This document shows, piece by piece, positions 48,684 through 62,334 of a DNA stretch of 64,000 nucleotides (the first letter of the stretch is position 1; every line of letters begins with the position of its first letter). The position numbers were made by a program, and so were the translations under genes. The notes beneath the pieces are model-generated. The model was not told the origin of the DNA. It ran no database searches and worked only from the letters and a program-made list of their open reading frames with translations. Source of the DNA: Takakia lepidozioides (lineage: Eukaryota; Streptophyta; Takakiopsida; Takakiales; Takakiaceae); contig CM060734.1 of NCBI GenBank assembly GCA_030704615.1, forward strand, positions 45,648,042 to 45,712,041, given 5' to 3'.

Positions 48684-51600
48684 ATGGCAAACTCCAGCAA
48701 ATTTTCGAAGATTTTAGCAGCCAGGACAATGACTGCGAATGTTGTGAGGCTGAGGATGGAGACGGGAGGGCGATTCCTAACTTGGCGAGCGATGGTGTGT
48801 AGCCTGGTGTTCACTTCCCTTCTGTTCTGGGTTCTGTTGCAAAGAAAACTGTTTCATGGTGAGTGAATATGTTTCTTGCCATTTCAGTCAAGTACCCATC
48901 CCTCAGAAAGAACCAGCAAACCTTTTCAACCCCACTTTTTCCAGGAACTTAGGCTACGGATGAGTTTGCCGAGCGCGCAATTTGCAAATACGCCTGAACA
49001 GGCTTATCTAATTAGAGCATTGAATTTTGAATCACAAAGACCCGTGATTAGACCTTGGAAACCAGATTTGGTGGGAAAGAGACGACCTGACCAACTGCCA
49101 GGACCCTGTTGCATGGAAACCCTCGTACAGTTGTTTGGAATAGGGCAGCTGGTGGCTTCCCCTCGAGTTCTATGAATGCTTTCGCACGGCTGTATGGTGC
49201 AAGCTATCCAACTTGAGATAGAGTTTCTCTAAAATGATGAACAGATGTACGAACCAATCAGCCGGGAAATTGAATCTGAAGTCCACAAGTACCAGTTAGA
49301 GTCCGATCAGACTGAATGTATCAGATATTGTATAGTTACAGTTAAGATTTTGGTAAGTTATTTCTGAATATCCTTGCGTGCACACATTCTTGGAACGATT
49401 GCTTTTTAATTCTTGATCTCTAAATCGAAGCTCTCCAGGGGCAACTTACTCGGTGGCTCCTCAATTCAACTACTTTTGTAAATTATGATCAACCTGTGAG
49501 TTGGGATTGGCAGGCACGATGCACCCTACAGAGCTCGTGCGAGGTCGAATCAGGGCTCTGAAAGTCGCCCATTTCCCTGTGCAAGGGAACCCCTTGCAGG
49601 ATTCCAGGGCCCAGAAGCAGATGATTCTCTTTGTGGCAGATGCTGTCACGTTCCCTGACGAAGTACTTTTACTAGTTCAAAGTCAGAATGGGGAATATTT
49701 GCCCGGAAAGGATGACTATGAATGCGTATTCAAGGGCAATCAACGAACTTCAATACACGCGATGGGGTTCAAGGAACCTGAACTAATGTATGTGAGATGT
49801 CCACGCCCAAGCAATCGGCCCCTATCCCATGATATGAAACCGTTTACAGTAACTTTGGGACTTAAAGGATCACAGGCATTGTTGCAGACAGAGGCACAGT
49901 ATCCATATAAGCCCTCATGGGAAAGATTAGTATACGAGACACTGGTACAACGTGATAGTGTTATTCTATTTGTTAAGGGTTTGTATAATCGCAGGCAATC
50001 CAAAAGCTTGGACATCTCCAGACTTCGGTGTGTTTTTGGAGATATCCATGAAGTGTCGACATGGGTTCGAATTGTGGCCCAAGAGGTAACACACTTCTTC
50101 CTAGAATGTGGAGAATGAACTCACTATATCATAGTTGGATCTACAGGTATAAAACTGGACTCCTTGCAACTCGGGAGGTTTTGTTCAGTGAGCTGTAGCA
50201 ACAGGGAACGCAGGTTCAGTGATCTACATTGCTCTTACAAGTGCCTTAGTCTATTCTCGATTTACGACATAGTTCGTAAGATTCTTTGTGCCTTGATCTA
50301 TTTCTGTGTACAACACTTCATCTCTCTCTTTCTCTACAAGGACGCTGGATCTCTTGGTGCAGTTCCAAGTTTGAGAATCTTTTCTCAAGCTGTCTACAGA
50401 CACGTGGGATCAGCTGTGCTGGCCATCGTGGGTTGATCATTAGCTATGGTGTAAAGAGCTTTCTTGGCACATTTTCAGCTGAGGACCATGCTGGAATAGA
50501 AATTACAAGTCCTTGTCTCTGCGTACGTGATGATTCTCTTCAACTTTCCAAGGCAGTACTTGTTATAGTGGTGGGTCTTCAGGTGGTGCGCTGTAACCTG
50601 CCTCATCTATCTTTGCACCAGTCTCTTGTTGGGAAGAAGGTTAGTATAAGATCGCCAAGACTTGGGGTACTTCCTTCGGTTGCGTACTTCTATCCACCCA
50701 GTTTCAGAGGCACAAACGCTGGTGGTGGCAAGAATCAAACGTTGACCTTTGATAGTATAGCTGCAGAAGAGAATTCACAAATTGCCGGGAAAACTACCAC
50801 TGGACGTGCCAGTAAAAAGCACTTTATCTGTGCATGCACCATGATATGGAATCAAGCGCGGTTCCTGAAGGAGTGGATCATGTACCATTCATACCTAGGA
50901 GTTGAGCGGTGGTATTTATACGACAACAATAGTGATGACGAACTTGAGGAAGTCCTCAGCGAGTTTCTCGCCAAGCTCAATGTCACCCGGCACATATGGC
51001 CCTGGCTAAAGACACAAGAGGCAGGATTCGCTCACTGTGCCTTGAGGGCGCAGACGGAGTGCGAATGGGTGATGTTTACTGACGTAGATGAGTTCATCTA
51101 CCCCGCTCGCTACCTCGACGGGAAGATGTCCTCTGATCAATCCTCCATCCTCAAGAGATTGATCAAGACTGAGATCGAGAGAGTATGGGGCGCACGCGGC
51201 TCAAGCCATGTGGGAGAGATAAGATTGGATTGCCACAATTTTGGACCGACAGGCCTAATTCAACATCCTGAGGAGGGAGTAATGGTGGGATACACATGCC
51301 GTATGAACACTCCGCAACGTCATAAAAGTTTCCTACGAGTCGATGCTTTGAACGAGAGTCTGTTGAATGTGGTGCACCATTTTGACTTGAAGACGACGTT
51401 TCGGCCCACTGCATTGCATCGGAACATAGCAGTCATCAATCACTACAAATATCAGGTTTGTGCACATGTATATATATAGTGGGTTGCTTTATTGGGTCAC
51501 TAAAGACGATTGAGAAGGGCCTCCTTGATAGTGAATGACATGAATGTTGCTCTGTGCATGAAAATTGTGCAAACGTACATAGGACTCGGATTTGAGCAGA

Positions 51601-52713
51601 CCTATTTGACCATGTCAATGACATCTGATTATAGAAGTGAAATTTTCCTAGCTCATGAGGTCATCAAATCACACAATAAACCCTGCCTATGCCTACAAAT
51701 CAATCTGTAGCTTGATCAATATATTATAGTAGGTGCAGTGCTCCATGACTGGTAGATTTTCAGCTCTTTGCTAATCATCGATAATTAATATAGTATAGAC
51801 ACCGAGAGGCGGCAGAAGTGGCTCTTGTATACACTAGCTTTGGGCGGGGTCTTCTCTCTCTTGAATCATAAACTAGCACAGTTCAAATCTAGGTGCTCAA
51901 TCAGGTTCGTACGCCAAGGATCTAGAAATATTTTTCTTCGCATTTGTCACGAGTTAAGCTTGAGAAGTCCTTGATTTCATGAGTCCCATGCTGTCATTGG
52001 GGAAATTTTTTCAAATGCATAGTCTGGGACCTGAGCAGGTCCGGTCGATAGTTTCATGGCTAAGTGGCACACCTTAATTAACTCAGCCCTGATTCTACAA
52101 CCCATCACCAAAGTTTTTGATCTCGAGGGGTAGGTCTATCCATAACTCATGATTTTGCATACCAATTGTTTCCTTTACTGGACTGGGAATCCTTGATGTG
52201 TGGTGTGAAACCTTCAATCATGAACTTGCACACAAGAGATCACAAAATTTCCAACTTTCACAAGTCTGATATTGGGCAGCAGAATCTTATGTTGAGCAAA
52301 CTTTGAGGCTAGTGATCATGTCTCAGCTATCTTTGTACAAGAAATTAGAGCAGGTCACTCGCTTTTGACAAGATTGCATTTAGTGAACATTGTTCAACAT
52401 TGAAGTTATCTTCTCTGGTCTCTAGATTAGATTTTCTTCAGGAGCAGAATCTAACGAGATTCGGACCGGTTGGGGTTTCCAGGTCTGGGATGTCTTCAAA
52501 ACAAAATTCTACAGGAGAGTAGCGACGTATGTGACAGACTGGAGGTTGAAGCAAAATGAGGGCTCCAAGGATCGCGTGCCAGGTCTGGGCACTGAGCCTG
52601 TCGAACCCCTGGATTGGCCAGACAGGTTTTGCCAAGTAGTCGACCTTGGCCTCCGAAACTTTACCCTCCAAACTTTTCAACACCCTCATACCCACCAATT
52701 GTTGTGGCAATGA
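48684..52713 (+). CDS. Glycosyltransferase family 92 (DUF23) protein
   Basis: Four exons: 48684-48858, 49514-50085, 50583-51455 and 52483-52713. Phases agree and give 616 residues. The start at 48684 (MANSSKFSK) is preferred because a single membrane helix follows at residues 36-52 (AMVCSLVFTSLLFWVLL), as in type II Golgi enzymes; an upstream in-frame ATG exists at 48552. The GT92 domain spans exon 3: FICACTMIWNQARFLKEWIM, RWYLYDNNSDDELE, and the metal/nucleotide-sugar motif FTDVDEF. The final exon continues VWDVFKTKFYRRVATYVTDW and ends VEPLDWPDRFC..., matching plant DUF23 proteins. Plant GT92 members include the galactan synthases; the exact sugar here is unknown. Exon borders after KYQ and QE agree with family continuity. 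Confidence 0.9.
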
Positions 52714-54269
52714 TGTGATTTATCATTTCTTCTATTACAAGACGGCCAGCGCTCCCGAGACTCTATCTCGTCCATTCAAACAGTGAGCGATGGTGAGATA
52801 ACTAATCTTAATGAATGATGTCCATAGTAATTTATTCATCCCAAATAATCTCTAGGTGACCTACAAAAATTGCACATGAACCCAATTAAAGTAGGGGCCC
52901 CAAACTACACTTGATCAGTGGTCTCCTTCCTGCTTCCCTCTCCTTAGAAGAATTTTGCACCTGTACACGGGTTGACCATCCCGCCAACTCATCCAAACAG
53001 TACTTACCTCACTTGAGACACCTCACTAGCAGAAGTGGAGTGGTCTGATGATTGATCAATGTGGCAACTCCAGATAATAAATCCACTTGCGAGACCATCC
53101 CATAAGACCTATACTATATAGCCCATGAAACAGTGTGCAAAGGCAACGTTGAAGATCTTAAATCTTAACGACAGATTGAATTATTCATAGATCTGAAGAG
53201 TGAAACATGAAAGGTGCCATTGATTCAAGGCTCCAAAGTACATACTTGACCTGTACATCTGCCCCTCTCTCTTTCTATATCATTAGAATCTAACCTTTTT
53301 CACGGACTATCATTCAGAAGTATATGACAGAGTGAGTTCAAGCTTTTGTGGTTCATGATCAGTGTTTCAACCACGTCCATCTTCCTCTACTTCTCCTATT
53401 TTGGTATCTTAGATGTAACAACTTCTCTTGAGGAGACATGCAGCATTCATGGACAATGGAACTTAGGAGACAGAAGATAGACTTGATGCATTCATGAACT
53501 CACATTCGATTTCAATGTACAACCGTGTAATATATATAACTTACCCGAGGGTACCTACTAGCTTTCTCCTCCTCCGTGATTTCCCATCAGCCTATCCCAC
53601 AGGCCCAGGTCCACAAACAGGTTCTCTATTGACTGTTATTTATTTACATTTATTTCGGTCTGTTCGTTTTGACTTGCTACAGTCTAGGCCATCAAAGGAA
53701 GGAATCCTCCAACAACACCCAGCTAGCCTACACAATCAGGTCACAGATTGGAACCATCTGGATACTCCCTGTGAAGATTCCTTACTTCAGGCGATGTCGA
53801 GGGCTACAGTGGGCTGAAAATGGGTCTACATACTTCTAAGCACCCTTGACCAATGGTGGTGATCGATCCGTAGTCATCGTGAGAAATATGGCATATGCAG
53901 AAATGACTCTGACTTGGACTAGCACCCCTTGGAACATAGAACAGTGGCAGAAGAAATTTCACGGAGTATGAGTCAAGAGTCAATTTGGTGGGAGGTAATT
54001 TTATCAGAGAAGTGGCTACTGATCACGATCCGGGTGTTAAAGTTAAGCTTGGATATTTGTGATCTAGTGCGTGAGGATCTACGGTCGTAATCCATTTCAG
54101 ATTTACTGAATACAAAACAATTGCTAGGCTTGTCACATTACCGGGAGCCACAGGTTTGAAATCCTGATTTGTCTTTTAAAAAAATAAGTCAATATTATTT
54201 TAAAACATTCTATAGTTGAGATTTTAGACCTTGTACCAGAATGCACATGGTTTTAGGTTGTGGAGGATT

Positions 54270-54500
54270 TTAGTTCTTTTTCTTTTTCTTTTTTTTTAGA
54301 GAATAGGGGGATTGTAGCCCTGGAAACTTTATTTATAAGGAGGTAAGGAAAAAATAACCTTACAAAGGGCCATAAGGCAATGGAATGAGATACCACTCCG
54401 AGCCAGAAGAAAAAACTAAGGAAGGTCAAAGTCTGCAAGGAGGGAGCAGCAAGAGCCCTATCTAGAGACAACAACTCCTGCCCCTTAAAAGAAGGGAAAC
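54270..54500 (-). mobile_element. Poly(A) retroposon 3' end
   Basis: On the minus strand, TTATAAATAAAGTTTCCAGG (with an AATAAA signal) is followed by a tail of A-runs broken by G (54278-54298 on plus as TTCTTTTTC repeats). This is the look of an L1-type LINE or processed transcript end. The 5' part is not recognised and a target duplication was not proved. Confidence 0.5.
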
Positions 54501-55196
54501 ACAGGAGTTTTAAAGAAGAAAATTCAAGCAAAGCAAGAATCCTAATATATTTAATGTGTGTTTGTGGGTATATCATGAAACTTGGGTGCACAAAACTTGG
54601 AGAGGATCTAACTTGCCGAGGATCTAAAGCCCTGATTAATGTTTTCAAATTTTCAAATAACGGTTTGAATTGTGGGCTAGGGCACTTTATTAAAGAATAA
54701 AAGTATGGGCGTTTTTCACTTGAAATTATTTTTTGTGAAGATTTGAGTCACTCTTTAATAAACAAGCTGCTAGTTGTGTATGGCTTCTCCTTGTGAATAG
54801 TGGAATCTACTTGCACACTTCCCATTGAAGTGCACCATACCTCTGACTCTCTAAAATACATATATTATGATGAGACTGGGGACTTGGGACCACCACCAGA
54901 TTTCATGGAGAAGCCATTCTTGGCGGAGATGGTCAAGACGGATTTGTTGTAGGTTTATCAACTTCGTGAGATAGTAAATTTAGATTTAGCAAAATTCGAA
55001 TGTTGAGATAAGTCCAAAATGAAGCTGACATAATAAATCTCTTCAAAGAAATTGAAAAAGTCTCATCATCCCAAAACCTTACAAACAGTTAATGCGGAAT
55101 GCTTGAAATAAATGTGGATGGATCTACAACTTTGACTATTGCACATAGTTGTCTTCAACATGAGAGAAAGCATTGGAGGTTATTATTGATGTTTGG

Positions 55197-55315
55197 AGAC
55201 AACCAAGTTGTAGCCCGGTGGTAATGAGCACATACCACCTCGGAAGTGGTTGTGGCCGGTTCAATCCACCCTTGGTGTCACAAAGGTGTCCACTTTCCTA
55301 GCGGAAGGCATACAC
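55197..55315 (+). mobile_element. tRNA-derived SINE-like element
   Basis: Begins AACCAAGTTGTAGCCCGGTGG (A-box TAGCCCGGTGG) with B-box GGTTCAATCC at about 55259. The tRNA-like head matches 12967-13030, and the body (TTGGTGTCACAAAGGTGTCC, CCTAGCGGAAG) matches 13854-13925. Three dispersed relatives make it a real family. Confidence 0.65.
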
Positions 55316-56264
55316 AATCAAATGATTCTGAACAAAATTCTCTTCTTCTGAATACTGATGTTAGTGCCTTTGACATTATATCACGCAGAGCAAAAAGAAA
55401 CCGTTCTACAAACAAGTACATGGCAAACCCGTTAATGCATCCTGTGCATTGCAACACACACAACTATTTGTCAATGCTTTGCTTTTGAGTCTGAGATTTC
55501 GTAAAACTGCATAGGACTTTCTTTGAGCACCAAATTATGATGTTGAAATGATAATTTATTTGACGACTTCTTACATTCTATGAAGGGTGGGTTTCAAACT
55601 TGAGAGGGATTGAATGCAAACTTCCAGGGCCATATCTAGAACAAAACTAACATCCATGGAGACGGACCATATAGAAAGAGAGCTAACTTGCCTTGCTACC
55701 ACCTCCAAAATATCTAGAGAACTCTCATGTCTGTCTCAATAAATTGTTTGAGAAAATTTCAAACCATATCACCAAATTGTCATTGGTCTAATTAATAATT
55801 ATGTACTAAATTTGGGCAGTTTTATTGACAGCAAATAGATAAGTTGTGTGATTGTAAGGATGGCCCAATTTTCTTTTTGACCGGCCCAATCTTAGAAAAT
55901 AATGAATTGGACAAACATATGCGGAAGGTTCGAAACACAAATAATTTAATAAAAAATTAAAGTGGAAAGTCATTGGACGGGGTTAAACCTGCCAGACAAC
56001 ACAACAATGAGAAACATAGGAGGGCCATTGGTTGATGAGAGAGGGTATGAAGTATTCTGCCTGCTAGTAACTGGAACTAGATGTCTTCTCTTTGTAGGGC
56101 ATAGAGAGAGCCGGATGAGAAAGAAAGGTGTAGACATGTTGTACAAGCATTGTGACCACAGCCCCTTAAACTAGAATTGGACTGACTTGCCCTGAATGAA
56201 AGGTATACAATTAGCAGCATAACCCCCCGAGGATACTAATCCTTGCAGTGGAGTCATGGAGTTT

Positions 56265-59200
56265 TCAGCATATAAGAGAAATGGGGAGTTTACCATAGCC
56301 CGGACATGCCAAAGACCTCAATAAGACAGCGGAAGGAGGAGAAGTTTGTGGAGGCAGAAAGTACAAACAAGAGAGAAAGGAAGGAAGGTTATAACTTGCA
56401 CAAGAATACTCCCAAACAGCTGTAACTGGAGAGAGATGTACCTGGGGACATTGTTGGGAGCTAGGAATCTTTCTAATCGTGGCTCGCGCAGCGGCAGTTG
56501 GGCAGATGGCGAGGCAGGGGGTCTGTAGAGCTGGCTCCTCTTCAGCAGGCAAGGCCTCCACACCAAATTTGAACTGCAAATCACAACATTCTTATCACTG
56601 ACCATACAACCAATACAATTAACCTGCAGAGATTATCTTGGTTCTACACTACCCCTTTCTTGAGCTCAGAAAGAGTTTGGATCCACATAACATTGTGAAT
56701 ATGCTGTATTGAAACATGCCCCAAACAATTGACCTTCTCGTGGTCTACCAACAGCTCTTGTTCTACTCCTTCCAATTCGTAAGAGAACTGAAAATATCAT
56801 GAAGTCTTTACAGGACTAAACCTGGCAGCTGAAATTCTCATAGTTAGGCTCTATAGCCAATGCCACGCCCATGTCTCCCTTTATAAATGCCTGTCCCAAA
56901 TCACCAGAGATGTCATAATTACGGAGAGGAGCAGATAGCGCATCACCACCAGATAGGGCAACAATCAAATGCCAGCCCCCAACAACATCCACACAAAAGC
57001 TCACTTCATAATTTCAACCCAAGCATAGTCAGTACTGCTTTTAGCTATGTCTTGATACTCCTCAATGATGGAAAACACAGTGAGAGGCTTTGTCAAGCTT
57101 TCAGAAAGGGAAGATTACAAAATAAATCAGGAAGAAAAGAAACTATCCATCTGGGTCATGCTTTCCTGTACTGTCTAAAAACACCTAACCTTAACTTGGT
57201 TTGCACTTCAGATTGATGGAGAGAAATGTTAAGGTAAAGAGCTCAATTTCAAAGGTATGAGGAAAGATAGCCTTTTCTGAGTCTGCAGTTTTGGTATGGA
57301 AAACATGGACCAAAACAAAACAAGGGAGGACCCAAACAGAAGTGCAAGGCTGACCTGAGTTGGCATCTTGCAGGTGTGAATGCATATGCCTGCGCACTTG
57401 CTCTCTTCAAGATATTTGCACTTTTGCACAAACACCTGGTGCAGACAGAAAATCCATGAGTTCCTACATGAATACAAGTGGTCACAGATTGTCTTACTTG
57501 ATTCAAGTGCTGATTATCAGCGAAGTGGAAATAAAGGGGACCCAAAGCGATAACCAGTCGATCACAACATCCTCTGGCAAGCACTGAAAATGCAAGCGAT
57601 TTGACCTTGGACAAACAATCTTAAAGCACTAGAACTTCCTTGGTCCCGGGCACAACGGGCCATTAAAAATGATTCAAAACATGTTTACTCATAGCTGTCT
57701 ACAATTGCCGGCTATTGAGAATCTATTACCCGTGGCATCAATTTTTTAGATCTGGGTTGATACCCGCCCTACAGATACCCTGTTCACTCAATACTCCCAA
57801 CACTGCTAGAGACGCTGCAGCTGTATGAGCAACTAAATAATTCAGCTGCCCAAAGGCGTCATTGCATCCAACAAATTTTGTTACCAGAAAGCAAACTCAT
57901 AAAATGCAGCTTCAACATTCCAAAGAACCTGGTGTTATCGAATTGGGTTTTAAGGGAAAACCTAAAACCTAATGTCCCCTGTATATTCAACGTTCACAAC
58001 TAATCAAGTATTGAAGATCCAGAAATTACCCCACTCAAAAGTGAAGATCCATCGGCAAGTTCCACATGGTTGACAGTGCATGGTCCCATCAGCCATTGGC
58101 ATGTTGCCAAAGTGAATTGCGCTGTTGCACCAACATCCCACACTAGATGAGATAATGTGGTGATAGAAAGAGAGATATATGTAGCACTAAATCTACTAGC
58201 TGTAGTGTTGTGGCCATAGACCAGCACCCAGTGTGGATGGACCTGGAGATGGCTGACAGAAGGGGGAGGGAAGGTTGTTTGGTGGGGGATGGCAGTGGTG
58301 TATGAGAGGAAAATAGTATGGGAGTCAGTGCCACCACTTGAAGTAGAGATAGAAAGGCACAAGAACGAAGACGGACACATGCAAGACTAAATTCACACAC
58401 CAGACTCTCTCTGAGCTTCCCCCTGCTGACTCTGGGCATGACCTAGGTTCTGGATCAGTTCATACCCCAGTGGGTTGTAACCTCCAACCAGCTCGAGTTA
58501 TATCATACCTGGATTATGCACTCAAGTACAATTGGTGGATCTCTCCTTCTCCTCACCACTGCAAATACAAACTTTGAATCTTTCTCTTTCACCCTCAAGA
58601 TATGAAATGGTCCATTAGAAAACAAGAGTGCAGTACCACATAGCATTGCAGCTGGCTTCTGTCCTCCAAGGGGAGCTATGAGGCGCTTAAATAATGCCAG
58701 GAACCAAGATGGAAACAAGGACCTCAATATGCGTACCTGCAATCACCCGAGGCTCCACATTATATGCCCCCTCCTTCAAGTGCAAAGGTGGACCAACTCA
58801 ATGCAATCCTGCTTCCCAGCTAAGCTTGTTGGTGAACACTATGAGTGGGGTGGTATCAATGCCATAGCCTAGTAGAGTCTTAGAAATTCATCCGGGTAAC
58901 ACAATTTTTGAGACGTTGGCCACAGAATGAGGAACATACCGTGGCTTGTTCAGTCTCATTGGTGTGGTGGTGTGCCAACAGACCCCGCTTGGCCACATCA
59001 ATGAGACCATCATAACCAGGTTTCACAGAATCCCACCCGACCTCCTGCACCAATGCTTTGCCTTAACTCAAAGCTCTTCAACACATCATCACCACCCTTG
59101 CTCATTCCACATATATAATATGCATCTTAGTACATCCATATGCGGCGAACATTAAAACATTGGTTAGTAACAAAATCGTATAAAAACAATGGCCAATGTT

Positions 59201-60253
59201 TAGGTTTGAGTTCTACAGAAGAATGCTCTCGCAACGAGCAAGGGAAATCGAGGGGGAAGAGAAATCCTGCTCAATATTCACAAAGGAATCTGGCAAGAGT
59301 CTACTCACCTCTACCATTTTGCCCCTGAACACCGATAAAAAGAGGTCATCGAGTACCCCTGGGCTATAAGTAATCAACTCTTCCTCCTGGATTGTCTCCA
59401 TCTGCATGCACAATGACACTGCGCATCGTAATATCAAGTAAACAAACAAAACGTAAAACTCAAAGATTAATGGTGCTTCCCGAACTAATTCAAACAAAAG
59501 GAATACTGAAAGGCTGCAACTAAATGTCTTCCGAAGGAGTGCTGTGTATTTTTATGCTTTCTTTTGGGAACTTAAGAGTCACTGACAAAGTGTAAACACA
59601 GGGGAGGTTGCAGTAGGAATCAAGAGAATGTCTTGCCCTTTCTCGGGAGGTGAAATCTCTCTGTTGCTTCTATTCAGCGTTGTTCCTGCTGATTGCCCAA
59701 GCCTAAAATTTCCGCTCGTCTGCCCTCTAACGGATTGCCAATGAGTATGGGTTGGGTGACATTCCCTAGTTGCACTCGATTCTTTACTGTGTTTTCTGGC
59801 AGGGGCAGGCAGAGATCTCCTCTACAATATGATGACATTTGCTGCATTGAAAATAGAGCACAGAAGGTGTAAATTGAAGGGGTTCTCAAAGGTGAGGCCA
59901 CCAATTGCTGCGTACACACTCCGTCATTGGGCCTTATTACAAGCACAACCTAACGGAAATTCAAGGCACTGTGGGCTTCACACCTCTTGAGAACGGGATG
60001 GTTCCGTTGGCAGGATCGACATTCGACCCTCTCCTCTCTGTCTGCTTCTCGCCCGCGCATTATACGATGGAAGAAACTTCTGCCCAATGAATCTCTGGCT
60101 CCCAACTGAAATCCCTAAACTAAAATTCCGGGTTCTCGGAAATTTACAAGTGGGCTTTAGTAATGCACTGCGATTCGAGTAGACTGATGCCTGCTGATTA
60201 CCCAGGGGAGAAATGGGTGGTGACAGGACAGGTGTAAATTCAAGAGCAGACAT
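56265..60253 (-). CDS. D27-like: Beta-carotene isomerase D27-like protein, chloroplast
   Basis: Minus-strand exons: 60253-59984, 59841-59788, 59401-59309, 59044-58940, 58736-58637, 58121-58030, 57435-57355, 56890-56822 and 56573-56442 (or on to a stop at 56265). All phases fit, giving about 332 residues. Exon 1 (MSALEFTPVLSPPISPL..., rich in Ser/Arg) looks like a plastid transit peptide. Family hallmarks follow: EVGWDSVKPGYDGLIDVAK, VRILRSLFPSWFLALFKRL, TCQWLMGPCTVN, KCKYLEESKCAGICIHTCK, MGVALAIEPNYENFSCQFKFG and PCLAICPTAA. D27 proteins are iron-dependent isomerases; D27 itself makes 9-cis-beta-carotene for strigolactones. The sequence is nearer the D27-LIKE2 (At4g01995) type than D27 proper, so the substrate is open. 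Exons 1-2 and the 3' end are the least certain parts. Confidence 0.85.
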
Positions 60254-62334
60254 AGCCAACAAACAAAACTCGCATAGAAAATCTCAAGCTGAATTCACAT
60301 GAGACCCGCTGATGACTCTCCCTCTCTCCCTCACTCTCCTCCCTCTCCAAACTAGAGCCATAGGGATTTCTTCGGAAATCCAGACCTGGTCCTCCTTGTC
60401 CTCTGCAGACCATCTGGACAGTTTTCGTTTAAAAATGGATGAACTGTGAGAAGCCTACGACATTCTCATGGATGACCGGCCGGCAGAGGCCCACGTGTTT
60501 TCGTAATCCGATTAGATTATTTTGAGAGGGCCCTTTCAGGCATACAGTAGGCCACGAACACACATGACAAGGTAGCGGGATTTGAACCCTGAATCATCTG
60601 GGTGGCATCAGTGAACTATAAAACTATGGTTTATTTGGGCGGTTGCGTGTATTAGAAAAAATAATCTACGACCAACAACGGATTTTGGTTGTCGTACATA
60701 TTTTTAACCAGTAAGCGCCCATACTCTTTTTGGATTTTGGGGACCCACCCTCACACGTCAGCCTGTAGTTGCCTACCCCTGTTCATCCCGTACAAAGTCA
60801 TACCTACCTTCCAGATGCCAAATTTGGGGAGATTCCACCCTTTTGTTTGGGAGATTATAAATTAAAAATAGTGCATTTTTTGGAAAATAAAAATAAAAAA
60901 CCAAAACTTCATGTTTGACCAAGCAAAAAATTTAATGTTGCAAAAAATTTCTGGGAAAAAAAATGTCATATTCTAGTGTAGTGTTGCATCCCAAACCCTC
61001 ACACCAAATTTCAGGTGAATCTGCCAAAAATTTGGGGGGGGGGTGCTTTGTATGTGAAATCTAGGGGGGAAATTATCATGGTTTGGCTTTTTACCCAAGT
61101 AGAGCCATGACATGATTTTTGTTTTCTAATTCCTCTGGTAAGTAAGTGCACACTAACATTACATAGTGCCTTGTCAATAAATAAATAAATGCCTTGTCAA
61201 AAAATTTGGCATTTTGATAAAATCTCAGCCGTAGTAGATGTTCTTTTCAAGATTCCTCATTTGGCATGCCACGTAGGCAAGTCAACTCTGCATTTACGCT
61301 TTGAAAATTTCTAGGGAGTAGAGCTTTTAATATTTCAGGGTGCTTAAAATTTCTCCTTAACCCCCTCACTTTATCTTTGGGACCCACCTCCATCCACTCA
61401 CATCCAAGGGAGGTGGACCCTGATGCATGACTGAAGCGATCCAATTGGGGTCGCTTCGTTGTTTAGGGGTTAAGTAAAAAACTGCTGAATCTTATTGGTT
61501 ACACATATTTTTTGTAAAAACTTATGTGCGACTTCCAATATTGGCAGTCACAGCTATTTTTTTAAGACTTTTAATTTGATATAACTCTCAATATATGACA
61601 AATATAGTTTTTTTAAATAATTAATTGTTGGATCAATGTGATATGGCGTTTTTTTAACCCCTCATATGTATATTTATTTACTATGGAAAAGCACACTGGA
61701 CATAGATCACGTGAGCGTCAAATATTCTGATACGACCTGATGTGACGGACGTGATGTGTGTAATTAGGCTGATCATGCATCACAATAGTATACGGAAAAT
61801 TCCTTCAAGTAACTAGATTGATAAAGTTAGTATACGGAGAAGATGGAGAATAGGTAGGTACAGTATCACAAAATAACAGTATGCAATTGAGATGAATGAA
61901 ACGTTGTAGGTTTTTCTCTTTTTCGGAGCATAAGTATTATTTCCATTAGAAGTTTGAAAACCCTAGTGTACACAGCTATAAGGTCGTGTTGCCAATGATG
62001 ACTTGGGATTGAAGTGGAAGAGCTAGATTCACAGAGCCAAACCACAATTGTATCATCTCATCAACCAATTGAGATCAAAAATGGACCGTGAAACAGTAGG
62101 AAATCAAAAATACGCCCATCTCTCTTATTCTAACAGAAGAGGATGAAGGAATACGAAACAGACGACAGAAACGAGGGCACTTGGTACTACCTTTAGGTTT
62201 ATTCTTTGGTAGAACACATTTGTAGGATTTCGACACTAGATATGTGTAATGCAGTCACAAACTGGGTTATTAGATTACTTCTAGGAGTTTGATTGCTAGG
62301 CAGGTCAGAGAGTTTTTGCATTACATGTGGAACG
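60254..62334. other. Intergenic region between D27-like and GLTP genes
   Basis: AT-rich and without supported genes. It should hold the promoters of both neighbours, which point away from each other. A tRNA-like piece is at 60570-60640, and a TGCCTTGTCAA direct repeat flanks an (AAAT)n run at about 61168-61200. Confidence 0.5.
60570..60640 (-). mobile_element. tRNA-like SINE fragment
   Basis: The minus strand contains a good B-box (GGGTTCAAATCCC, plus-strand GGGATTTGAACCC at 60578-60590) and a weak A-box-like ATAGTTCACTGATG about 30 bp before it. No cloverleaf acceptor stem was evident, so a SINE or tRNA relic is more likely than a tRNA gene. Confidence 0.4.

Larger units (their letters stand above)
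52714..56264. other. Intergenic region, mostly without recognised features
   Basis: No gene is supported. A SINE-like element lies at 55197-55315 and a possible poly(A) retroposon end at 54270-54500 (both listed). Short frames such as 53494-53817 and 55962-56174 lack motifs. Confidence 0.45.

Noticed and set aside
48876-49175. Frame inside GT92 intron 1 as an extra exon
   Set aside because: Exons 1 and 2 join in phase without it and the peptide does not resemble GT92 proteins.
54253-54648. 131-residue minus-strand frame
   Set aside because: It overlaps an A-rich retroposon-like tail and its end is low complexity.
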